The notes under the pieces are model-generated. The model searched no databases and was not told where the DNA came from. It saw only the letters and a list, made by a program, of their open reading frames with translations. A DNA stretch of 64,000 nt from Argentina anserina (taxonomy: Eukaryota; Streptophyta; Magnoliopsida; Rosales; Rosaceae). The stretch covers positions 17,619,395 through 17,683,394 of the forward strand of contig NC_065878.1 in the NCBI RefSeq assembly GCF_933775445.1. The letters are read 5' to 3'. The stretch's first letter is position 1, and each line of letters opens with the position of its first letter. Position numbers and translations under genes: made by a program. Of the stretch, positions 57,364 to 64,000 are shown in pieces.

Positions 57364-57524
57364 TGTGAGTGGATGGTAGTAGGTGAATGAAGAATTAGTG
57401 GAGGAAACAATATGTAGTGGAGTGATTAGGTGAGATATTAGTATATAGTGTAAATTAGCTTATATATATCATTGAATCTGTATATGCAAATCAATTCAAG
57501 GAAAACAATCAGTATTTTACCACT
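57364..57524 (+). repeat. 5' LTR of the young Copia element
   Basis: 161 bp starting TGTGAGTGGATGG and ending TTTTACCACT. Against the 3' LTR it differs only within GCTTATAT/GCCTATAT, AAGGAAA/AAAGAAA and TCAGTA/TCGGTA. The TG start was chosen from the polypurine tract and target repeat. Confidence 0.93.
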
Positions 57525-58248
57525 TGGTATCAGAGCCTCCTGCTCTGTTCTTTCTCCTTTTTTCCGGCAGGTCGATCTCCGACGTCTCTCCGCTGCTTCT
57601 GCTTGGCCGCTCCGCACTTGGGCTCGCCGCTCGACGTCGCCATCGACCTTCCTCGGAGCTCATCGACCCACTGCTCCTCATCTCTGCCGCTGCTCCTCAT
57701 CTCCGAGACGCCCTCCTCCGGTGGTCCCTCTCTTCCCTCTCCTCGGCTCTCTCTCTCGCTCCATCGACGAGACCTTCCTCAGAGCTCATCGACCCGCTGC
57801 TTCACTGCTCCTCATCTCTGCCGCTGCTCCTCATCTCCGAATCGACCCGCTGCTTCACTGCTCCTCATCTCTGCCGTTGTTCCTCATCTCCGAGACGCCC
57901 TCCTCCGGTGGTCCCTCTCTTCCCTCTCTTCCCTCTCCTCGGCTCTCTCTCTCGCTCCATCGACGAGACCCTTTTCCCGCCGCTGTCCCTTTCTCTCCTC
58001 TCTTTCCCGAAATTTTTCTTCAGAAACCCTAACATTTATCTCTCAACCCGACCCGACCCGGCCTGCCCTCGACCCGGCCCGCTCCCGACCCGACCCGATC
58101 CACCCGACCCTATCCGGTTTGCCCGACCCGACCCGGTCCACCATATTTTTGTCAGTGCATATTCACCGTCAGGGCACGTACATCGGTGACAGATTGTTCT
58201 AATTTTTTGTGTTGTTTTGCTGTCTAACTACATTGCTTCTTTTTTTCA
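57525..58248 (+). other. Copia leader: primer-binding site and CT-rich repeats
   Basis: The primer site is at 57525-57537. The leader then holds imperfect repeats of CTGCTCCTCATCTCTGCCGC and TCCGGTGGTCCCTCTCTTCC (57660-57990) and a CGACCCGACCCG-rich patch (58046-58136). Three overlapping ORFs here are open only because the strand is stop-poor; they are not called as genes. The leader may carry packaging or regulatory sequence. Confidence 0.7.
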
Positions 58249-59532
58249 ATGGGTTTTGGACATGAAACTGAGGGTTCTACGCTCCCTGAAGTTCCGACCT
58301 TCGAAGTATCTGTCAAAAATTCTGACTGTGGTTCCTTTGGGGGCACCAAACTCAACGAAACCAATTTTCGTAAATGGAAACGACTCATGGCTGCTCATCT
58401 TCGAGGCATGCACAAGATGGGACATGTCACCGGCGTCACTAAAGCTCCTAGTCCTGAGGATATTGTTGCCTACAACAAATGGGACGACGACGATGGTCTT
58501 GTCATGTCCATCTTGTGGAAAGCTATGAATGATGAGATAGTTGATCTCGTGGAGGCATGTGCTACTGCGCAGGTAATATGGGAGACACTGACTGGCTTAT
58601 ATACTAATGACTCTGATTTCATACAGGTTCATGAGTTAATGTGCACATCTTTGGCCATACACCAAGATGGGCAACCGGTGGCGCATTATTTCACCAAGCT
58701 AAAAAATATTTGGGCTGAGATTGATGTGAAACGTCCTTGCATGATAAAAAATCAAGAGGATATTGTTTGGTACCATAAGGAGAAGGAGCTTGAACGAGTT
58801 CACCATTCCCTGAAAGGTCTTGATGTCAAGCATACCAGTGCGAAAGGCGAATTGCTCCGAATGACCGAACCACCTAGTCTACTCACCGCTTTCACCTATA
58901 TTCGAAAGGATGAGTCTCAGCAGGAGAGTATTCTTCCGGCACCGGCTGTCATTTCCAGCCTTACTATTCATGCTCGCTCTCCGGCACCACCCCTTCTGCA
59001 AGCACCTTCCACCCCCCTTCATCGACAAGGACCACCACCAGGTTTCGGGAATCAACCTCGCCCTCCTTGCTCTTATTGCCATGATACTAACCATGCTCGT
59101 GCGACCTGTTGGAAATTATATCCGCATCTTAGGCCCAAGAGGCCTAATCATCGTCCCCAGGCAAGAGCAGCTCTTCACTTAGTTCCGGAACCCGATATCT
59201 ATGGTGTGGTTGGGAATGATCATCATACTGCTGGCGGAGCACCTACCGCTTCCATCATTGGCCGTAGTCAAATTGGTATGGCCTTCAATATTTCTCACTC
59301 TGTTAGTTTTGATACTTGGATTATTGATTCTGGTGCATCTGATCATATGACTTATGATAAATCTTACTTCACCATATTGTCCCCTCCACCCGTACCCTCT
59401 GTTACTAATGCTAATGGTGAGGCATTTCCCGTGTTAGGATCTGGATCCGTTCGTATTACTCCCACCATAGAGCTTCACAACGTACTCTATGTACCTGCTT
59501 TATCTCATCATTTGATATCTGTTCCCCAATAA
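58249..59532 (+). CDS. Copia Gag and protease part, ending in a premature stop
   Basis: 427 codons from MGFGHETEGS. The Gag core (GTKLNETNFRKWKRLMAAHL, IWETLTGLYT) is the UBN2-like retro-gag domain. A CCHC knuckle CSYCHDTNHARATC (C-x2-C-x4-H-x4-C) binds RNA. The aspartic protease has IIDSGASDHMTY near residue 360. The frame stops at 59530-59532 just after LSHHLISVPQ, whereas the older relative at 35606-41030 has Leu there. The same frame then continues without shift into the Pol part. Confidence 0.93.
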   Translation: MGFGHETEGSTLPEVPTFEVSVKNSDCGSFGGTKLNETNFRKWKRLMAAHLRGMHKMGHVTGVTKAPSPEDIVAYNKWDDDDGLVMSILWKAMNDEIVDLVEACATAQVIWETLTGLYTNDSDFIQVHELMCTSLAIHQDGQPVAHYFTKLKNIWAEIDVKRPCMIKNQEDIVWYHKEKELERVHHSLKGLDVKHTSAKGELLRMTEPPSLLTAFTYIRKDESQQESILPAPAVISSLTIHARSPAPPLLQAPSTPLHRQGPPPGFGNQPRPPCSYCHDTNHARATCWKLYPHLRPKRPNHRPQARAALHLVPEPDIYGVVGNDHHTAGGAPTASIIGRSQIGMAFNISHSVSFDTWIIDSGASDHMTYDKSYFTILSPPPVPSVTNANGEAFPVLGSGSVRITPTIELHNVLYVPALSHHLISVPQ

Positions 59533-62500
59533 AACGCTGACGCTCAGTGCTCTGTAACATTTTTTCCTATGTATGTGATCTTTCAGGATCTTCTCACCGG
59601 ACGGGTCATTGTTCGGGGGTATCTGAGGGGCCGGTTGTTTCATCTGGATCTGACATACGCAGGGGAAAAACCAGGGGGACAGTCTCGGACCGCTTTACTC
59701 TCCACTTCTGACAAGCTAAGTGAAGTTTGGTTATGGCATCGTCGCTTAGGGCATCCATCTTTTAGTGTTATGAAAAAATCTATGCCTACTTTGTTTATTA
59801 GTGTTGACGAGTCTTCTTTATGTTGTGAGACCTGTGTTTTGGGCAAGAGTCATCGATCTACTTATTCACCTAGTACTTCTACTAAAAGCTTTATTCCTTT
59901 TGAACTAATTCATTCTGATGTTTGGGGACCCTCTAAAGAGTCTACTGTGTCAGGCATGCGATATTTTGTGTCATTTATTGATGATTGCACACGTCTTTCA
60001 TGGATTGTACTTCTTAAAAATAAAGATGAGGTTTTTCCAGCTTTTCGTGCCTTTCATACCTCTGTCCAAACACAATATAATGCCACCATTCGAGTTATTC
60101 GTTCTGATAATGGGGGGGAATATGTGAATCATCACTTTCAGGAGTTTTTTAACACACACGAGATTATTCATCAAACAACGTGTCCTTACACACCTGAGCA
60201 AAATGGGGTTTCTGAAAGAAAAAATCGTCATTTACTTGACATGGCTCGGTGTATTCTTTTTAGTGCCCACATGCCTAAATACCTTTGGGGTGATGCTGTC
60301 ATTACTTCCGCCCACCTTATTAATCGTCTTCCCTCTCGTGTCCTTCAAGGGAAAGTCCCCTATGAGGTACTTGCATCTCATGTCTCATTACCCTCTTTTC
60401 ATAATCTTTCTGCTCGTGTTTTCGGTTGTGTTGCTTTTGTTCATCTTTCACCACATCAGCGTTCTAAGTTGGATGCCCGGGCGATTAAATGTGTGGTTTT
60501 TGGGTACGGAGGACATCAGAAAGGGTATCGGTGCTATCATCCCCCTACTCGGAAATACTATGTCACTATGGATGTTACCTTTTTTGAGGACATGAGTTAT
60601 TTTCCCTCTTCTGATACTGCTCTTCAGGGGGAGAATTCATTTTTTGAAGAGTTGTATCATGGAGAGGGGGAGACAAGTGAGTCAGTTGATATGGTAATAG
60701 GTTCCGTTGAGATTACCAAAGCCACACAGGCACCACTTGAGGTCGTCACTCAAGAGATTCAGGCACCAGAAGCTGACAACACAAATGCTCCTCATGACTC
60801 CCATACAACTATTTATACCCCTGACCAATGTTCTCCTGGTACAGAAGATCACTCACCTGAGGTTAGTCATTCTAGAGCTAATAGTAGACAATATGTTTTG
60901 CCAAATAGGTCTACTCGGGGTCAACCAACAAAAAGATATGAACTTAACCTTCAGACTAAAGCCAAGTATCCGGTAGCGAATTTTATATCTACCAAAAGAT
61001 TATCTAAGTCATATGAATCATTTGTGAATCAAATATCTACTGTATCAGTATCTAACAAAGTGCAGGATGCATTGGGAGATCCAAAATGGAAAAAAGCAAT
61101 GGAGGAAGAGATGGAAGCATTACAAAAGAACAATACTTGGGAGCTTGTACCTCTACCATATTGCAAGAAGACTGTAGGATGTCGTTGGGTGTTTACAGTG
61201 AAGCATAATCCAGATGGGTCAATAAGCCGATATAAAGCACGCTTAGTAGCGAAGGGGTTCACCCAGACATATGGCATATACTATGATGAGACATTTGCAC
61301 CTGTTGCAAAGATGAACACTATCCGAGTATTGCTTTCTGTCGCTTCTAACTTGAACTGGCCACTTAGGCAGTTTGATGTTAAGAATGCATTCCTTCATGG
61401 AGAACTAACGGAGGAAGTATACATGGATCTTCCGCCTGGATATGTGGCCGCTTCTCCAAGTAACTCCGTATGCAGATTGAGGAAGTCTTTGTATGGTCTT
61501 AAACAGTCACCTCGTGCTTGGTTTGGAAGATTCTCACAATTCATGAGGAAGATTGGCTACAAACAGAGTAATTCAGACCACACGTTATTTCTCAAACATC
61601 AACAAGGAAAGGTAACAGCCCTAATTATATATGTTGATGATATGGTAGTTACTGGGAATGATACTATTGAGGTAGATAGATTACAGAAACAGCTTGCCAC
61701 AGAGTTTGAGATGAAGGACCTAGGTACACTCAAGTACTTCTTAGGCATTGAAGTTGCCCGGGGAAGTGATGGTATCTATCTGTGTCAGAGAAAGTACATC
61801 TTTGATCTACTAACAGAGACAGGTATGTTGGACTGCACTCCCATTGATACTCCTATCGAGCAGAATCATCGGTTAGCAGAGTATCCAGATCAAGTCCCTA
61901 CTGACAAACCTCGTTATCAGAGGCTAGTTGGCCGTCTGATTTATCTATCACATACCAGACCAGATGTTGCGTATGCAGTAAGTGTAGTAAGTCAGTTCAT
62001 GCATAATCCCAGCGAGGACCACATGGATGCTGTTGTAAGGATCTTAAGGTACTTAAAGGCAGCTCCGGGGAGAGGAGTAATGTTCTCTAATCACAATAAA
62101 ATCCTTGAAATTTGTGGCTTCACAGATGCAGACTGGGCTGGAAATATTATAGATCGAAGATCCACATCAGGGTACTTTACCTTTGTTGGGGGTAATCTTG
62201 TTACATGGAAGAGTAAAAAACAAAAGGTGGTAGCTCGATCTAGTGCTGAAGCGGAGTACAGAGGTATGACTCAAGGAGTATGCGAATTGTTATGGCTTAG
62301 AAACTTGCTACAAGAGTTGAGTATTAAACCTAAATGTGCTATGCATCTGTACTGTGACAACAAGGCAGCTATTGATATTTCACAGAATCCTGTACAACAT
62401 GATCGTACAAAACATGTGGATGTTGATCGTCACTTTATAAAGGAGAAGCTAGACGCGAAGATCATCAGTTTTCCTTTTGTTCCTACAGAAGAGCAACTTG

Positions 62501-62589
62501 CCGATATGCTCACAAAAGGAGTATCTAAGAAAGCTTTTTATGACTCACTTGGCAAGTTAGGCATGATTGATATGTATGCGCCAACTTGA
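59533..62589 (+). CDS. Copia Pol part: integrase, reverse transcriptase, RNase H
   Basis: Open from 59533 to TGA at 62589; the first ATG is 59569 (1006 codons). In order: pre-integrase zinc finger (WHRRLGHPS ... CCETCVLGKSH), integrase core with Asp in HSDVWGP, Asp in RSDNGGEY and Glu in NGVSERKNRHLL. Reverse transcriptase follows ([23 protein letters not shown], and the YVDD active site near 61630). RNase H has GFTDADWAGN, SSAEAEYRGM and YCDNKAAIDIS. No further stop is present. Translation of this part would need read-through of, or re-initiation after, the stop at 59530. Confidence 0.94.
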   Translation, partial: NADAQCSVTFFPMYVIFQDLLTGRVIVRGYLRGRLFHLDLTYAGEKPGGQSRTALLSTSDKLSEVWLWHRRLGHPSFSVMKKSMPTLFISVDESSLCCETCVLGKSHRSTYSPSTSTKSFIPFELIHSDVWGPSKESTVSGMRYFVSFIDDCTRLSWIVLLKNKDEVFPAFRAFHTSVQTQYNATIRVIRSDNGGEYVNHHFQEFFNTHEIIHQTTCPYTPEQNGVSERKNRHLLDMARCILFSAHMPKYLWGDAVITSAHLINRLPSRVLQGKVPYEVLASHVSLPSFHNLSARVFGCVAFVHLSPHQRSKLDARAIKCVVFGYGGHQKGYRCYHPPTRKYYVTMDVTFFEDMSYFPSSDTALQGENSFFEELYHGEGETSESVDMVIGSVEITKATQAPLEVVTQEIQAPEADNTNAPHDSHTTIYTPDQCSPGTEDHSPEVSHSRANSRQYVLPNRSTRGQPTKRYELNLQTKAKYPVANFISTKRLSKSYESFVNQISTVSVSNKVQDALGDPKWKKAMEEEMEALQKNNTWELVPLPYCKKTVGCRWVFTVKHNPDGSISRYKARLVAKGFTQTYGIYYDETFAPVAKMNTIRVLLSVASNLNWPLRQFDVKNAFLHGELTEEVYMDLPPGYVAASPSNSVCRLRKSLYGLKQSPRAWFGRFSQFMRKIGYKQSNSDHTLFLKHQQGKVTALIIYVDDMVVTGNDTIEVDRLQKQLATEFEMKDLGTLKYFLGIEVARGSDGIYLCQRKYIFDLLTETGMLDCTPIDTPIEQNHRLAEYPDQVPTDKPRYQRLVGRLIYLSHTRPDVAYAVSVVSQFMHNPSEDHMDAVVRILRYLKAAPGRGVMFSNHNKILEICGFTDADWAGNIIDRRSTSGYFTFVGGNLVTWKSKKQKVVARSSAEAEYRGMTQGVCELLWLRNLLQELSIKPKCAMHLYCDNKAAIDISQNPVQHDRTKHVDVDRHFIKEKLDAKIISFPFVPTEEQLADMLTKGVSKKAFYDSLGKLGMIDMYAPT

Positions 62590-62596
62590 GGGGGAG

Positions 62597-62757
62597 TGTG
62601 AGTGGATGGTAGTAGGTGAATGAAGAATTAGTGGAGGAAACAATATGTAGTGGAGTGATTAGGTGAGATATTAGTATATAGTGTAAATTAGCCTATATAT
62701 ATCATTGAATCTGTATATGCAAATCAATTCAAAGAAAACAATCGGTATTTTACCACT
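62597..62757 (+). repeat. 3' LTR of the young Copia element
   Basis: 161-bp partner of 57364-57524, directly after the polypurine tract and followed by the ATTTC target duplication. Confidence 0.93.
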
Positions 62758-63246
62758 ATTTCTCCATTCCATATATAGTACAAGTGTACAACAAATGTAA
62801 AGCTAAACAAAAAGAAAGGGTCTTATGTGTTCATATCAGAAGTAAGCCTCAAAGAAATCTATATTCTCTTAGACTATGGCCACCAAATTATTTTATATAG
62901 ACTATAGTCACCAAATGTAGTGTCACGTACATGACTCAAGCACTGTCGCCTCACATAATGAAAGAAGATTAATTAAACAAATCAACCAGATGAGATTGAG
63001 AGGGAGGTTGTTACTGCTGGAGAAGCTTTTTTCTGGGAGTACAAGAATCCCTGAGCCTATCCTAGTACCAATTATCAAAGCAAATGCCCCTGCAATGGTT
63101 CCTTTCTTCTTATTGGGATCCTTGATTGGATTTACATCCATGCTCAACCTTGCATCACTTGTCTTTGCCTTCTTTGCATAACAATATGGAGTAAACGATG
63201 AAGTCTGCTGCAGCTGCAGCTGGTTGTAGGAATAAGCATGATAGCT

Positions 63247-64000
63247 GCAGAGAGAGTCAACAGAAGGTTATGACAAAGCATGCAATTGAACCATAAGAGA
63301 TAATGGATGGAGCTGTAAATCAAGGAATAAGAGAATGGGAGTTACATGTTTCATATATACATCCTTAAATTTATGCAATTACTTTGGTTGTTTTGATGTA
63401 GTGTTTCCCATGACTGAGTTCTTTTTGGGTTGACGTGGCTTCTTAAGTGCAACGAGGTAGATTGAGTCATGAAATTTGAAAATCCATACTGTGAGTGTCT
63501 GGAAAAAATGAGATCAGGGGAGAAGTGTAGGAGATGAGACTATGAACTGAGGTTCAGGTTTCCCAAGAATCTTGGAAGTGAACAATGATTGGTCACTTGG
63601 CAACAAAACGGGCTCCATATTTTATGTAGACTCTAGTCGGGAGGAGGATATTTATTTGTGTAATGTTCTCACTTACATTAGAACCATACAACTCCCTTCT
63701 CAAACTATTCCTTTTTGTTGAGTATTCTATTCAAGTTAAATACCAAGTATTCTTGTAGAGTTGTAGAGTTAGATTCCGACCTTAACTTAGTTCACTTGTT
63801 TTTGGACGTTAGTCAAGGGATGAGCAAATGCAGAAACATAGATTATAAATAGGGTACATCTTTGCCATGAAAACAAAAGAAAAAAAAATTGATCAAGGGA
63901 GTTAACTATAGGTCGAACTTAAAATTTTCATGCTTAGATAGTTAATTAGGAGATAAATTTGTTTTATTCACATGCAGTATGTTTCTCATCAGAATTCTCT
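63247..64000. other. Upstream region of the permease pseudogene
   Basis: On the minus strand the acceptor CTCTGCAG lies at 63247-63254, so an intron and a further 5' exon may lie here or outside the window. None was recognised. Confidence 0.45.

Larger units (their letters stand above)
57364..62757 (+). mobile_element. Ty1/Copia LTR retrotransposon, nearly intact and young
   Basis: 5.4 kb with 161-bp LTRs that differ at three positions, all transitions. The target duplication is ATTTC (57359-57363, 62758-62762). The primer-binding site TGGTATCAGAGCC (57525-57537) fits the initiator Met tRNA. The polypurine tract GAGGGGGAG (62588-62596) precedes the 3' LTR. One continuous frame encodes Gag-Pol but has a single stop at 59530-59532. 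Domain order protease, integrase, reverse transcriptase, RNase H is that of Copia. It lies antisense in an intron of the permease pseudogene. Confidence 0.96.
55668..63246 (-). pseudogene. Tryptophan/tyrosine permease family gene, broken, with Copia in an intron
   Basis: Minus-strand exons, approximate: 63246-62987 (NPIKDPNKKKGTIAGAFALI, IGSGIL), 57283-56933 (LIEALLLIEIN, VISIRTMAQETLGDWGGTLA, GGTRATDQVNQLLTASMIG), 56829-56737 (IKVLAIMFGGWSG), about 56670-56450 (VLCAYLGSDLKRLR, WDAIALDLSAQADQMIDPVE), 56352-56215 (VKWSGVSYMVEAFSLLAVGT), 56123-55990 (KPNKPFDLRKWWAGNNVSF) and 55850-55668 (LYGVLPPAMAW, RARPVLVAVGLLACGIVGEQ). Plant members are multi-pass, probably plastid aromatic amino acid permeases. 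Damage: an extra A near 63025, a shift near 57190, a lost splice donor after DPVEYVLLR (CCGAGAAA at about 56452), and an extra A near 55797. The intron between the first two exons (62986 to 57284) contains the Copia element in the opposite orientation. The stretch before the 63246 acceptor (CTCTGCAG) would be intron or 5' exon territory. Confidence 0.85.

Noticed and set aside
57472..58202. Three overlapping plus-strand ORFs of 186-221 codons
   Set aside because: They lie in the CT-rich Copia leader between the primer site and Gag, in three frames at once, with low-complexity Ser/Pro/Arg composition.

Overview
The window is nuclear DNA from a flowering plant, most likely a eudicot. Its genes have GT-AG introns, spacers are AT-rich, and every plant-type transposon class appears (Copia, PIF/Harbinger, hAT, Mutator-like, pogo/Emigrant-like, MITEs). 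The species cannot be fixed from the sequence alone.

Layout. 1-1610: last two exons of a PIP2-type aquaporin. 2228-32240: a complex repeat region. One segment is present three times: copy 1 at 2228-6354, copy 2 at 12007-21621 and copy 3 at 21626-32240. Copies 2 and 3 each carry a paralogue of an unrecognised small-exon gene (18133-20585 and 22999-26406). Copy 1 keeps only a broken 3' end of it. Copies 1 and 3 also share a decayed retrotransposon-type DUF4283/zinc-knuckle gene on the minus strand. Transposons have landed in individual copies, and the other copies preserve the empty sites. This gives unusually firm boundaries for a PIF/Harbinger element (12416-16704, TTA target duplication), a Tourist-like MITE (25298-25641, TAA), a Mutator-like element (26903-27921, 9-bp duplication), a hAT-like element (30785-31454) and a short-TIR element (20992-21516). 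A large hAT relic (6355-9814) and a long-inverted-repeat element (11223-12180) separate copies 1 and 2.

32241-45188 is gene-poor. It contains a decayed minus-strand Copia element (35606-41030, LTRs and target duplication still visible) and a broken first exon of an unrecognised membrane protein (42867-43292).

45189-50815 is the gene-rich island: an intronless GC-rich monoacylglycerol lipase/caffeoylshikimate-esterase-like hydrolase, a four-exon WPP-domain-associated coiled-coil protein (about 940 aa when three downstream exons are added), and a short proline-rich, arabinogalactan-like membrane protein. All are on the plus strand.

50816-64000: an Emigrant/pogo-like element carrying a 12-bp minisatellite (52381-54195), then a minus-strand tryptophan/tyrosine-permease-family pseudogene (about 55670-63246). 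One of its introns holds a young, almost intact Copia retrotransposon (57364-62757) whose LTRs differ at 3 of 161 positions and whose long frame is broken by one stop codon.

No tRNA, rRNA or CRISPR array was recognised. Homology calls come from recognising family motifs by eye; no searches were run.
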